Positions 34,056 through 43,301 of a stretch of 64,000 nt of DNA are shown in pieces. Every line of letters begins with the position of its first letter. Position 1 is the first letter of the stretch. The position numbers and the translations under genes are program-made. The stretch is from positions 1,116,001 to 1,180,000 of the forward strand of contig JAWKJM010000003.1 of NCBI GenBank assembly GCA_041393775.1, given 5' to 3'. The notes beneath the pieces were generated by a model. It had not been told where the DNA came from. It saw only the letters and a program-made list of their open reading frames with translations, and did no database searches. Source of the stretch: JADKAV01 sp041393775. Its GTDB lineage: Bacteria; Actinomycetota; Actinomycetes; S36-B12; UBA10799.

Positions 34056-34154
34056 CATCTGCCCGCTCGCGCGGCCGGAGTTGGCACCGTTCCCGCTGGT
34101 GACGGTAGGTTGCCGGGGCTTCATCGGGCCGGTCCCTCTGCCCCTCTGGATGAG
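34056..34154 (-). promoter_or_regulatory. SAM-I (S-box) riboswitch
   Basis: Read on the minus strand it matches the S-box core: AGAGGGACCGGCCCGAUGAA, then GCCCCGGCAACC, then GGUGCCAACUCC. Helices can be drawn: P1 CAUC with GAUG, P2 GGGGC with GCCCC, P3 ACCGU with ACGGU, and P4 CCGC-GCGA-GCGG with a GNRA loop. The 3' end of P1 lies 3 bases before the Shine-Dalgarno (AAGGA) of the downstream gene, which suggests control of translation. Confidence 0.93.
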
Positions 34155-34216
34155 GTCTATGGAATTGTGACACGCTGGTCGCACCAGAGTTTATCCGAGG
34201 TGTATCTGGGGGGCAT

Positions 34217-35161
34217 GTGACCGAACACGTACAGGCGTGGCTGAGCAACCGCACATCCACCGCCGACGACTGGCCCGTCGACGAGTTGCTCGTCCATAAG
34301 GACTGCACGGTCGCCGTCATCCTGCCGGCGCTGAACGAGGCGGACACGGTCGGCCAGATCGTCCGCGTCATCCACGACGAGTTGCTGGGAACACTGGTCG
34401 ACGAACTCGTGGTCCTGGACTCGGGTTCGACCGACGCCACCGCGCAGGTGGCCCGGGACAACGGCGCCCGGGTCGTTGCGATGGACAGCGTCTTCCCAGG
34501 ACTGCCGACCCTGAGCGGCAAGGGGGAGGCGATGTGGCGTGCGCTGGCTGCGACATCGGCGGATCTGGTGGTGTTCGTGGACGCGGACCTGCGTTCGTTC
34601 ACGTCCCACTACGTGTGCGGATTGCTGGGGCCGCTGCTGACCGACCCGGATGTGCACCTCTGCAAGGCGGTCTACGAGCGACCGCTGGTCGCCGAGGAAT
34701 CGGTGGTGGCCGCAGGCGGTGGCCGGGTGACCGAACTGGTGGCACGGCCCCTGCTGAACCTGTACTGGCCACAGTTGGCAGGCGTGATCCAGCCACTGGC
34801 CGGCGAGTATGCCGCCCGGCGCAGTCTGCTCGAACGACTCCCGTTCCCGGTCGGGTACGGCGTGGAGTTCGCGATGCTGGTGGACACCGCAGAGATGCTC
34901 GGCGTGGATGCGATCGCCCAGGTCGATCTCGGCGTCCGCATTCACCGGCACCACGATGAGCGCAAGTTGGGGCGGATGGCGGCGCAGATCATGCAGACCG
35001 CCCTGCGCCGCCTTGATCCGGAATCGAGCAGTTCGCGATCGGTCGGCCAGGCGATGGCCCAGTTCGACCGGGTCGGCGACCACTTCGTGGCGACCTGGCA
35101 TGCGGTGGTCGATGTCGAGCGGCCGCCGCTGGTCGGGGCCCCGGTGGAGCTATGGACGTGA
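34217..35161 (+). CDS. gpgS: glucosyl-3-phosphoglycerate synthase
   Basis: A 314-residue GT81 glycosyltransferase: VILPALNEADTVGQIV (nucleotide-sugar site), VFVDADLRSF (metal-binding DxD), LAGEYAARRSLLERLPFPVGYG read in parts, and VDLGVRIHRHHD near the end. GpgS transfers glucose from UDP-glucose to 3-phosphoglycerate, the first step to glucosylglycerate, a solute and polysaccharide primer. It starts at GTG. It is divergent from the SAM-regulated gene. Confidence 0.93.
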   Translation: MTEHVQAWLSNRTSTADDWPVDELLVHKDCTVAVILPALNEADTVGQIVRVIHDELLGTLVDELVVLDSGSTDATAQVARDNGARVVAMDSVFPGLPTLSGKGEAMWRALAATSADLVVFVDADLRSFTSHYVCGLLGPLLTDPDVHLCKAVYERPLVAEESVVAAGGGRVTELVARPLLNLYWPQLAGVIQPLAGEYAARRSLLERLPFPVGYGVEFAMLVDTAEMLGVDAIAQVDLGVRIHRHHDERKLGRMAAQIMQTALRRLDPESSSSRSVGQAMAQFDRVGDHFVATWHAVVDVERPPLVGAPVELWT

Positions 35162-35177
35162 CGGCGGGACCGCTCTG

Positions 35178-35615
35178 ATGCACCCGGTGGTCGCGCTCAA
35201 CGCGGTCAACCTGACCACTGCGGCCGGGTGGCTCACGGCGTCGGCGGCCGGCTGCCGGATCGTGCGGCGTGACCGGTGCTGGGAGGCCACGGGCTACCGG
35301 TGGCGCTTCCCGTTCGCTGGTGCGTTCACCATCGGTTGTGTGGTGATCAGCCGCCAGCGGGTTCCCGAAGCGGTCTGGGAGCACGAGATGGCGCACGTCC
35401 GCCAATACGCGATCCTCGGATGGCTCTTCGTGCCGGCATACCTGGCCGCGTCGGGCTACTCCTTGGTCCGCACGGGGGACTGGTGGTCGCGCAACGTCTT
35501 CGAGCGCGCCGCGGGCCTGAGCGCCGGCGGCTACCGGGAGCATCCCGCGCGCGCGTTCATCTGGTCCGGGAGACGTCGGCCCGGCGCGACTGCCGCTGGA
35601 GCTGTAACCGCCTGA
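35178..35615 (+). CDS. small membrane metalloprotease-like protein with HExxH
   Basis: A 145-residue protein with HEMAHVRQY (HExxH zinc motif, residues about 71-75), flanked by hydrophobic segments (about 6-25, 45-60 and 83-100). It resembles short actinobacterial proteins of unknown function; the motif suggests a zinc peptidase, but the protein is small. It starts 17 bases after gpgS, so is probably cotranscribed, and overlaps the convergent DUF3263 gene by 59 bases. Confidence 0.62.
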   Translation: MHPVVALNAVNLTTAAGWLTASAAGCRIVRRDRCWEATGYRWRFPFAGAFTIGCVVISRQRVPEAVWEHEMAHVRQYAILGWLFVPAYLAASGYSLVRTGDWWSRNVFERAAGLSAGGYREHPARAFIWSGRRRPGATAAGAVTA

Positions 35616-35796
35616 TCACCACTGGTTCCTCCCTGAGTGCCTCGGGATTGTCCAGCAGACCGTTCAGTACCTGGTAGTAGCGGGTGGGCGAAAGGTGTGT
35701 CTGCTCGCGGATCGCCCGGTGCTTGGCCCCCTCGAAGCGCCACCACTGTTTCTCCAAACGCAGAATGGCGCGCTCGCGCTCGGTCAGACCGCCCAT
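35557..35796 (-). CDS. DUF3263 protein
   Basis: A 79-residue protein with the DUF3263 pattern: ERAILRLEKQWWRFEGAKHR, SPTRYYQVLNGLLDNPEALR, and then an Arg-rich tail. The YYQVLN region looks like a small helix-turn-helix, so DNA binding is possible. Function is unknown. The start abuts the stop of the K+ channel gene, indicating an operon. Confidence 0.85.
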   Translation of the reverse strand: MGGLTERERAILRLEKQWWRFEGAKHRAIREQTHLSPTRYYQVLNGLLDNPEALREEPVVIRRLQLQRQSRRADVSRTR

Positions 35797-36465
35797 CTAG
35801 GCCTCCGGTTCCGGTAGGGGCTCTGCATCCGGCATGGAGGCGTCGGCCCGTTGGCTGCTCAAGAACTTCTGGGCAACTGTGGCAGTAAGGACTGACAAAA
35901 TGGTGAAACCGTTGACCATCAGCGCGACGGCGATGACCCGTCCGGTCACTGTGACCGGGTACATGTCGCCGTAACCGACGGTGGAAATCGTCTCCGCCGA
36001 CCACCACAGGGCGTCGCCGAAGCTGACGATGGTCGCCCCCGGTGCATTGCGTTCGGCCACCATGACGGCTGCGGAGGAGGCCAGGATCACCATCGTCGAC
36101 AGGTACAACAGGTACTCGCGGACTCTGTGACCGAACCGGGCTCGGGAATGCCGGGCCACCTCGTAGGTCACATGGAAGATCAGCAAGATCCGAAGCGGCG
36201 GGAAGATCACTCCGATGGCCTGCAGGACGTGGGTCCTGACGTACTGGACCCGGTCGGGGGCCAGGGTCAGCGAGATCAGGTAGTCGGCCAGGAAGACACC
36301 CCACGAGGCCAGTGTCAGGGCCCTGCCGACGTGGTGGTGGTCGGGAAGGGTCTTCAGATGGGGGTCGAGAGCCAGTCCGAATCCCAGCAGGAACAGCAGC
36401 CCGGCCAGGAACAGTGGGTAGCGAGCCGCCCTTCGGTACTTCTGGTAGGTCGCCTCGCTGGCCAT
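35797..36465 (-). CDS. potassium channel-like protein
   Basis: A 222-residue membrane protein with about four helices before the pore, followed by the K+ selectivity filter TVGYGD (residues about 164-169) and a final helix. It resembles a shortened voltage-gated channel: the S4-like region carries a few Arg residues (RVQYVR, PPLRILLIF). The cytoplasmic C-terminus is short and acidic, with no RCK domain. It is cotranscribed with DUF3263. Confidence 0.88.
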   Translation of the reverse strand: MASEATYQKYRRAARYPLFLAGLLFLLGFGLALDPHLKTLPDHHHVGRALTLASWGVFLADYLISLTLAPDRVQYVRTHVLQAIGVIFPPLRILLIFHVTYEVARHSRARFGHRVREYLLYLSTMVILASSAAVMVAERNAPGATIVSFGDALWWSAETISTVGYGDMYPVTVTGRVIAVALMVNGFTILSVLTATVAQKFLSSQRADASMPDAEPLPEPEA

Positions 36466-36530
36466 GGTTCAAGGATGCGGCCTGCAGGTGCCGGGGTGGC
36501 GGTCCGACACGGTCGCGGCAGACTGTTGGG

Positions 36531-37427
36531 GTGCCCCCCGCCCGTCTGTCCGCCTGGCTGCCCTACTGGTGGGCGCTGGCCGTCGTGTGGGGTTCGAGTT
36601 TCTTCCTCATCAAGATCTCGCTGGAGTCGTTCGCGCCACTGCAGATCACGTTCGGGCGGGTCTTCTTCGGGTTCCTGGCCGTGGTCGGGGTCCTGGTCTG
36701 GCAGCGGGGGCGATTGCCGCGGTTCGGCTGGGTGTGGGCACACACCGTCTTCGTCTCACTGATGACCAACGTGGTCCCGTTCACGTTGTTCGCATGGGCC
36801 GAAACCAGGGTCTCGAGCGTGCTGGCGGGCCTGTTCAACGCCACCACACCGCTGTTCACCGCCGCGTTCGCCCTGGTGATCGTGCCGTCGGAGAGGCTGA
36901 CCGCGCAGCGCGTGCGGGGTCTGGTCATAGGCTTCGCGGGCGTCCTGGTGGTCATGGGGGTCTGGCGGGGTGCATCAGGGGATCTCGCGGGTTCCCTGGC
37001 CTGTCTGGGCGCAACGGTCGGCTACGGGATCGGGGTTCCCTGGACCCGCCGTTTCCTGGCCGTGCGCAAGGAGGGCGGGGCGTCGCTGATGGGCGCGCAG
37101 TTGCTGAGTGCCAGCGTGATCATGGCCGTCCTGTGTGCTGTTACCACGTCCTGGCCGGCCGAGATCCAGGCCGCTTCGGTGGCCGCCGTGTTCGTCCTCG
37201 GAGCGCTGGCGACCGGACTGGCGTTCGTGTGGATGTTCCGGGTGATCGCGCTGGCGGGATCGGTGGTCAGCGCTTCGGTCACCTATGCCGCCCCGGTCGT
37301 TGCGACCTTCCTCGGCATCGTGGTGCTCGGGGAGTCGATGACCTGGAACGAGCCGGTCGGGGCAGTGATCGTCCTGTTGGGGGCGGCTTTGGTGCAAGGT
37401 CTGATCGGGCGACGATCCGCGGCGTGA
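36531..37427 (+). CDS. EamA/DMT-family transporter
   Basis: A 298-residue protein with ten predicted helices in two EamA halves. The first half has WGSSFFLIKISLESFAP, the second LATGLAFVWMFRVIALAG. The start is the GTG at 36531 (PPARLSAWLP). DMT transporters export metabolites or amino acids, and the substrate is unknown. It is divergent from the K+ channel gene. Confidence 0.87.
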   Translation: MPPARLSAWLPYWWALAVVWGSSFFLIKISLESFAPLQITFGRVFFGFLAVVGVLVWQRGRLPRFGWVWAHTVFVSLMTNVVPFTLFAWAETRVSSVLAGLFNATTPLFTAAFALVIVPSERLTAQRVRGLVIGFAGVLVVMGVWRGASGDLAGSLACLGATVGYGIGVPWTRRFLAVRKEGGASLMGAQLLSASVIMAVLCAVTTSWPAEIQAASVAAVFVLGALATGLAFVWMFRVIALAGSVVSASVTYAAPVVATFLGIVVLGESMTWNEPVGAVIVLLGAALVQGLIGRRSAA

Positions 37428-37517
37428 CGAGACGTTACCCGCGTGCCGCCGGCCGTTGTCGCGAAGACTCTCGGGACACGCTGGCGTGTCATATCAACTT
37501 CGCAGCGCCCGCTGACG

Positions 37518-39005
37518 TCAGTGCACCCCGGCCATCATCTTCTTCAACCTCGGCACGAACAGGAAGGCGATCACCGCCGCGGCGAGCGCGATGAGGCCGA
37601 ATGTGGTGAAGACCCGCACGTAGTTGTCGCCGATCCGGGAGAGGATCTGGGCGCCGATCGTGTCGCCCACCGAGACCGCCAGGAACCACAGTGCGAGCAT
37701 CTGCCCCTCCATCCCCGGTGGCGCGAGCCGGGTCGACGCGCTCAGGCCGATGGGCGAAAGCAGCAGTTCGGCCCAGGTCTGGATCAAGTAGACGCCGACC
37801 AGCCACCACACCGCGACTTCGGCCCCGGATTCCGCGGACATCGCCGGGACGATCATGACGAGGAAGCTGATCGCGATCCCGAGCAGCGCCCACGCGAACT
37901 TCAGTGGTGTCGAGGGCGCCCGATCGCCGAGCCTGGACCAGATGGCCGCGAAGATCGGCGCGAAGATGATGATGAAGACCGGATTGATCGACTGCAACCA
38001 GGGGACCGGGATGTTGAAACCGCCGACAGTCAGGTCGGTGCTCTGCTCCGCGAAGACGCTCAGGGTCGACCCGGCCTGGTCGTAGATCATCCAGAAGACG
38101 GCCGCGCCGATAAACAGCCCGAGGAAGGCATGCAGCCGGGACTTCTGGTCACCGGTCAGGTCGGGGACCCGGAACATCTTGACGAAGTAGACCACGGGCA
38201 CGAGCAGGATGAAGATCGCCAGGATGTCGACCATGTCTGCGATCTCGAAACCGAACAGCCAGGCATCGAGCAGCGCGAGGATCACGATGGCCCCGACCGA
38301 TCCGCCCACGATGACGGCGAACCTGCGTCGCTGGGCCGGGGTTGCGGGATTGGGCACTGTGATACCGATCCCGGTCAGGGTACGGCGGCCGCCGACCACG
38401 TACTGGATGACACCGATCGTCATCCCGACCGCGGCGGCACCGAAGGCGTAGTGCCAGCCGAAGCCGTCCATCAAGTAGCCGGTCACCAGTGGCGCGACGA
38501 GCGCGCCGAGGTTGATCCCCATGTAGAACACCGAGAAACCGGCGTCCCGCTTGGTGTCGTTGCCGTGGTACAACTCGCCGACCATGGCCGAGATGTTCGG
38601 CTTGAGCAGGCCGGTACCCAGCGCGATCAGCAGCAGGCCGATCCAGAAGGTGAGCTCCGTGGGCAGGGCCATGCAGTAGTGCCCGCTGGCGATGACGATG
38701 CCGCCGACCAGGACCGCGCGGCGGTAACCCCATATCCGGTCGGCGATCCAGCCGCCCATCAGGGGGAACAAGTACACCAGCGCCACGTAGGTCCCGTAGA
38801 TGGCGGAGGCGGTCCCGGTCGACAGTCCCAAGCCCGGCCCCGGTGGAGTCTTCCCGTCGGGCGGCGCGACCAGATAGAGCACGAGCAGGGCGCGCATGCC
38901 GTAGTAGGAGAAGCGTTCCCAGAACTCCGTGAAGAACAATGTCGAGAGCCCGGCGGGGTGCCCGAAGAAAGTGCGTTGCGACCGTGGCGCGGCTACGGTG
39001 CTCAT
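37518..39005 (-). CDS. POT/PTR-family proton-coupled oligopeptide transporter
   Basis: A 495-residue MFS protein with the PTR2 signatures FFTEFWERFSYYGMRALLVL (residues about 24-43, with the ExxERF proton-coupling motif) and NIRPYY-type GMNLG region here FYMGINLGALVAP. About 14 helices. It imports di- and tripeptides. It stands alone, with 68 bp to the next gene. Confidence 0.92.
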   Translation of the reverse strand: MSTVAAPRSQRTFFGHPAGLSTLFFTEFWERFSYYGMRALLVLYLVAPPDGKTPPGPGLGLSTGTASAIYGTYVALVYLFPLMGGWIADRIWGYRRAVLVGGIVIASGHYCMALPTELTFWIGLLLIALGTGLLKPNISAMVGELYHGNDTKRDAGFSVFYMGINLGALVAPLVTGYLMDGFGWHYAFGAAAVGMTIGVIQYVVGGRRTLTGIGITVPNPATPAQRRRFAVIVGGSVGAIVILALLDAWLFGFEIADMVDILAIFILLVPVVYFVKMFRVPDLTGDQKSRLHAFLGLFIGAAVFWMIYDQAGSTLSVFAEQSTDLTVGGFNIPVPWLQSINPVFIIIFAPIFAAIWSRLGDRAPSTPLKFAWALLGIAISFLVMIVPAMSAESGAEVAVWWLVGVYLIQTWAELLLSPIGLSASTRLAPPGMEGQMLALWFLAVSVGDTIGAQILSRIGDNYVRVFTTFGLIALAAAVIAFLFVPRLKKMMAGVH

Positions 39006-39073
39006 CCAACCTCCACTGAGCAGATGAGGGCGAGGCTACTGGCGAGGCGGCCCGGATGTCGGGCCAACCCGGT

Positions 39074-39697
39074 TCACACACGGACCTCGCGGACCCAGTT
39101 GCCGTCCTGCCGGCGGAAGCCCATCTTCTGGAAGTAGTCGGTCTCTGTGGGCGGCGCCTGGATCCGGTCGACCCCGAGCCGTTCGAAGATGCCCGAATCC
39201 CGGTACACGAACTTGCCGGGCGAGAAGTCCCGGAAGCGTTCTGTGACGTAGTCCAGGCTCAGACGGGCCGTCCTGTCCGACGTGTCCGAGATCACCACCA
39301 CGCCGACGGTCTCATCCCCCCGCATCACCAACACCGTCGACTCGCTCGTGGCAGTCGGGTCGAACTCCGGGAAGTGCCGCTTAGTGTCGTTGGCGTGCAC
39401 CTTGAGGAAGTGCCGCAGGTAGGCGTCGTCGCGTTCGACCTCCAGGAGTTGGTAGGCGGAGGACTCGGGCTTGCCTTCCCTGCTGAGTCTTACGAGCCAG
39501 TAGGCGTCGATCACGGAGATGACCGCGTTCATCGCTGCAAACGGCCAGATCCCCAGCACTGCGTTGTACGCCGTTCCGATGACCGCGCCGGCGAAGTTCA
39601 TGATCCGGAACCGCCATACCCGGGCCTGGGCCAGGGACAGCACGATTAGCCCGGAACTGATCCAGCCGAAGACCTCCAACACTGCACGTATCGACAT
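39074..39697 (-). CDS. YgjV-like membrane protein fused to a GNAT-like C-terminal domain
   Basis: A 207-residue protein. The N-terminal 70 residues hold two or three membrane helices, like the YgjV family (EVFGWISSGLIVLSLAQARVW). The soluble C-terminus (about 80-207) looks like an acetyltransferase-like strand/helix fold ending YFQKMGFRRQDG. The ATG at 39697 is chosen over an in-frame TTG at 39706. Function is unknown. Confidence 0.7.
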   Translation of the reverse strand: MSIRAVLEVFGWISSGLIVLSLAQARVWRFRIMNFAGAVIGTAYNAVLGIWPFAAMNAVISVIDAYWLVRLSREGKPESSAYQLLEVERDDAYLRHFLKVHANDTKRHFPEFDPTATSESTVLVMRGDETVGVVVISDTSDRTARLSLDYVTERFRDFSPGKFVYRDSGIFERLGVDRIQAPPTETDYFQKMGFRRQDGNWVREVRV

Positions 39698-39933
39698 GGG
39701 CGCCAAGAGTAGTCGCTCCGAGAGCGCGATCCCCGTGTACGGAACCGGTTGGGACGCTGGCCGGCCCGACCTGACCGAGCAGATCGGGCGGACTGGATGT
39801 CCGTTCGTCCTACCCGGTCAACCACACGCTGTGTGACGAACCCGTGCTGGTATCCAGCGGCCCGGACCGCCCATGTCACGGGTCGTGGGGCCCGGTGTCG
39901 GGCGCCCCGACCGCCGTTGTCAGGGGTCTGCAG

Positions 39934-40005
39934 AGCCCCGTGTCCGGATTGAACGGACGACCTTTCGCTTACAAGGCGAGTGCTCTACCACTGAGCTAAC
40001 GGGGC
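39934..40005 (-). tRNA. tRNA-Thr (anticodon TGT)
   Basis: A complete 72-nt cloverleaf on the minus strand: acceptor GCCCCGT/ACGGGGC, D-arm GCTCAGTGGTAGAGC, anticodon loop CTTGTAA, T-arm GTCCGTTCAATCCGGAC. CCA is not encoded. The preceding 230 bp (39706-39933) contain no gene, only GC-rich short hairpins. Confidence 0.95.
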
Positions 40006-40107
40006 GATCCCGTCCAGAGTAGCGAGCGGGTCCGCGGTCCCCGCGCGGCGATGTGACCTTGCTCAAGTATTCGTTTGCGTCCGGCAATGCACGGTCATAC
40101 TCGCGAT

Positions 40108-40872
40108 ATGCCATTCACCGTGAGTCATGCGGCTGCCGTCCTGCCGATCCGGGTCAGGTGGCTGTCGAGTTCTGCGCTCGTGATCGGTGCTATGACGCCG
40201 GATCTGCCGTTGTTCGCCCCGTTCCTGCCCTACACCACCGACCAGACCCATACCGTGTTCGCGACCCTCATTACCAACACTGTTGTGGGCCTCGCGTTGT
40301 TCGTGTTGTGGCATGGCTTCTTCGCCCGGCCGGCCGACTGGTTCGCCCCCTCGGCCATCCGTTGGCGCCTGGCTCCGGCCCAGCAGCCAGGACTGCGGGT
40401 GCGCCTCTCGTCGCCCGAGAAGGTCGCGGGAGTGGTCGGTTCGCTGGTCGTCGGTGGGCTCACCCACCAATTCCTGGACTGGTTCACGCACGCTGGGACG
40501 GTGGTCACCGACCGGTTCGACGTCTTCGGGGCCGAGGCCGCCGGGATGCCGCTGTACTACTTCCTGCAGATCGCGCTGTCGGTGGTGGGTCTGGTGCTGC
40601 TGGCCGCTCGGGGGGTGAAGTGGTTCAACGATGCCCCGACCTATTCCTTGGACCGTGAACCCTCCATCCTGGGCAAGATCGCGGCGCGGGCAACGGTGCT
40701 TGGCGGGGCCGTGGCTGCGACAGCGTTCACGGCATGGACGCTGGTCCACGCCGGTGTCCCTTCCGGATCGGTGGTCTTCGCGGTCTCGGTCGCTCCGGTT
40801 GCTGCCGCGGTGGCGATGAGTTCCGTGATCGCGATGATCTGGCATCTGAACGAGCAGCGCTCCCTGGCCTGA
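40108..40872 (+). CDS. DUF4184 membrane protein
   Basis: A 254-residue membrane protein starting MPFTVSHAAAVLP, the DUF4184 N-terminus. It contains a GAMTPDLPLF segment and a HQFLDWFTH motif that could bind metal, plus about six helices. DUF4184 is related to membrane-bound hydrolase-like families, but its function is unknown. It runs in the same direction as the DUF445 gene 110 bp downstream. Confidence 0.83.
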   Translation: MPFTVSHAAAVLPIRVRWLSSSALVIGAMTPDLPLFAPFLPYTTDQTHTVFATLITNTVVGLALFVLWHGFFARPADWFAPSAIRWRLAPAQQPGLRVRLSSPEKVAGVVGSLVVGGLTHQFLDWFTHAGTVVTDRFDVFGAEAAGMPLYYFLQIALSVVGLVLLAARGVKWFNDAPTYSLDREPSILGKIAARATVLGGAVAATAFTAWTLVHAGVPSGSVVFAVSVAPVAAAVAMSSVIAMIWHLNEQRSLA

Positions 40873-40982
40873 GGCGATGGTCGGGATGTCCGGGTAACAC
40901 GGACGAGAAGACTGGCCAAAACGCGCCACGGCGCCCCGATGTCGATGCGCCGAGTGCTCCCAGGTGGGGCAGGATGCGCACT

Positions 40983-42245
40983 ATGAGTGCCTTATCGGTC
41001 ACCGCTGACACCGAGAGACTACGCGGTCTGCGTCGCATGAAGGCTGTGGCAGTAGGTGCCCTGGCGCTGGCCGCGGTCATCTACGTCATCGCATTCGTGC
41101 TCGAGCGCGATGGAGTCGGGTGGGCGGGCTACGTCAGAGCGGCCGCGGAAGCGGGAATGGTGGGGGCGCTGGCCGACTGGTTTGCCGTCACCGCCCTGTT
41201 CAAACACCCTCTCGGACTGCCGATCCCGCACACCGCGATCATCCCCACCCGCAAGAACGCCATCGGGCGCAACCTCGGGGATTTCGTCGGGACGAACTTT
41301 CTGGCCGAGGACGTGGTGCGAGGCCGCATCCGCAGCCTGGACGTCGGTCTGCGGCTGGGGCGTTGGATAAGCGACTACGACAATGCCCGCCGAGTGGCCG
41401 CGGAATTGGCTGTCGGGATCAAGGCCGGGATCGGCCTGCTGGACGATGAGCAGGTTCGCAGTGCGGTCGAGGAGTTCCTGCGCCGGCGCGCCGAGGAGTT
41501 CCCCGTCGCCGAACCCGTGGGCAACCTCCTGGGCGAGGTGGTGGCCGACCGGGCGCATGTGCCCTTGATCGACTTGATCGCCGGATCGCTGCATGACTGG
41601 CTCAGCACGAACCGGACCCGCGTGGTCGACGTGGTCGAACGGCAGGCGCCTGGCTGGTCGCCGCGGTGGGCCGACGACATGGTGGCGAACAAGGTCTACC
41701 GGGAGGCGGTCAAATTCGCCAAGGAGGTCCGCGACGACAAGCAGCATCCCCTGCGCAAGTCTGTCGACGAGGCCTTGCTCAAGTTGTCCAACGACCTGCG
41801 GTTCGACGCAGACATGCAATTCAGGGCCGAGCAGGCGAAGATACGGGTGCTCGACCACCCAGAGGTCTCACGCACCCTGGCCACAACGGGGACGGTGGCC
41901 AAGGAGATGCTGCTTCGGGCTGTGGACGATCCCACCTCGGACTTGCGTGTGCGGATAGTGGATTCCCTGGTATCGATCGGTGGCAATCTCGTGGACGACG
42001 AAGCCACCCGTTTGCGCGTGAACACGTGGATCGAGGATGCGGCGATCCATGTGGTCACCAACAACCGCGACGAGATCACCGCCCTGATCACCGAAACGGT
42101 CGACAGGTGGGACGCCGAAGAGACATCGCGGAAGATCGAGATCCAGGTCGGCCGCGACCTGCAGTTCATCCGGCTCAACGGCACTCTGGTCGGGGCGCTG
42201 GCGGGGCTGGCGATCTACACGGTGAGCCATCTGCTGCTGGTGTGA
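40983..42245 (+). CDS. DUF445 membrane protein
   Basis: A 420-residue protein. Residues 20-38 and 402-418 are membrane helices, and the family signature GMVGALADWFAVTALFKHPL stands at about 57-76. It also has IPHTAIIPTRKN. The long central part is helical and soluble. The role of DUF445 is not known; an envelope function is often assumed. An in-frame ATG at 40977 would add two residues. Confidence 0.88.
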   Translation: MSALSVTADTERLRGLRRMKAVAVGALALAAVIYVIAFVLERDGVGWAGYVRAAAEAGMVGALADWFAVTALFKHPLGLPIPHTAIIPTRKNAIGRNLGDFVGTNFLAEDVVRGRIRSLDVGLRLGRWISDYDNARRVAAELAVGIKAGIGLLDDEQVRSAVEEFLRRRAEEFPVAEPVGNLLGEVVADRAHVPLIDLIAGSLHDWLSTNRTRVVDVVERQAPGWSPRWADDMVANKVYREAVKFAKEVRDDKQHPLRKSVDEALLKLSNDLRFDADMQFRAEQAKIRVLDHPEVSRTLATTGTVAKEMLLRAVDDPTSDLRVRIVDSLVSIGGNLVDDEATRLRVNTWIEDAAIHVVTNNRDEITALITETVDRWDAEETSRKIEIQVGRDLQFIRLNGTLVGALAGLAIYTVSHLLLV

Positions 42246-42264
42246 GGCGAGTACCTTGTGGCGC

Positions 42265-42618
42265 ATGCCTCCCGGAACCCGAATCGTCATAGGGGCCTTC
42301 ACGCTCAGCGGAGTCGTCCACCTCGTGCGCCCTGCCGTCTTCGAACCGCTGATCCCCGGACAACTCGGCGAACCCAGGCCGTGGGTGCTGGGCAGCGGCG
42401 TGGCCGAGTTGGCGTGTGCCGCGGGACTGGCCACACGACAGCCGTGGGCGCCGAAGGTGACAACGGCGACCCTCGCGGTGATCCTCGTCGGCAACGTACA
42501 GATGGCCCTCGACGTGCAGAAGAGCCGACGGCCAGGCTGGGCGAAGGCGGCCGCGTGGGCCCGCGTCCCGCTGCAGGTCCCGCTCATGTACGCGGCGTGG
42601 AATTCGCCGACGACGTGA
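42265..42618 (+). CDS. DoxX-like four-helix membrane protein
   Basis: A 117-residue DoxX-family-like protein with four hydrophobic helices and the HLVRPAVFEPLIPGQLGE start typical of actinobacterial members. DoxX proteins have been tied to thiol redox at the membrane in mycobacteria, but this subgroup is untested. The start at ATG 42265 leaves 19 bp after the DUF445 stop, so it is likely cotranscribed. Confidence 0.75.
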   Translation: MPPGTRIVIGAFTLSGVVHLVRPAVFEPLIPGQLGEPRPWVLGSGVAELACAAGLATRQPWAPKVTTATLAVILVGNVQMALDVQKSRRPGWAKAAAWARVPLQVPLMYAAWNSPTT

Positions 42619-42674
42619 CTGCTGGGCCCACGGTTTCATCCCGCTGGGGGCAGGCAGTCATCGGCCCTTGTCCG

Positions 42675-43210
42675 AAGTCGGCTCGTGTTCTCTGTGGCCG
42701 CAGGAGTTGGCCGCGAGGTTAGAGATTGTGCGCGAGTTAGGGAATGCACGTGTGGCTTCTCTAACGCCGTGCACGTTCTCTTGTCCGAGAATGGCTCGTG
42801 TACTCGGTTGCCGCCGAAGTGGGCCGCGAGGTTAGAGAATGGTCGCGAGGTTAGTGAACGCACGTGTGGCTTCTCTAACCTCGTGCACGTTCTCTAGTCG
42901 AAAATGGCTGGTGTGCTCGGTCGCCGCAGAAGTGCGCCGCGAGGTTAGAGAATGGTCGCGAGGTTAGAGATCGTGCACGAGGTTAGTGAACGCACGTGTG
43001 GCTTCTCTAACTTCGTGCACGTTCTCTAACCCGAGCGGTTTCCGCCGGGCGTTTCCCGTCTGAAGGGGCGGCCGGCCACGGCCATGGAGAACTAACGCGA
43101 GCGATTTCCGCCCGGCATTTCCGCCTGGCTGGGCGGCCCGCCGCGGCCACGGACAACGAACGCGAGCGATCTCTGCCGGACGTTTTGCCGCCTGAACGCC
43201 GCCCGGGGTC
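42675..43210. repeat. family-1 intergenic repeat, locus F (largest copy, reverse orientation)
   Basis: The longest copy, about 535 bp. It holds three hairpin units (about 42719-42783, 42838-42896 and 42963-43030), separated by CGAAAATGGCTGGTGTGCTC-type spacers. Three CGCCTGAACG modules follow. It fills the 683-bp gap between the DoxX-like gene and the convergent DUF3151 gene. No ORF is supported. Confidence 0.85.
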
Positions 43211-43301
43211 ATGGACGACTGACGGGAACCGTGGCTGCGCGGTGCATTCCCGTCCCTTGATCGCAAGTTCCGAAGCCCGCCTGCCCCAGGAAATGACGAG
43301 G

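Noticed and set aside
39706..39933. Possible small RNA with several short GC hairpins before tRNA-Thr
   Set aside because: The hairpins are short and match no known RNA. GC-rich DNA gives such stems by chance.
42619..43301. Open frames inside family-1 copies (such as 64-100 codon runs)
   Set aside because: The same peptides recur at other copies only because the DNA repeats; both strands stay open and no start signal is seen.
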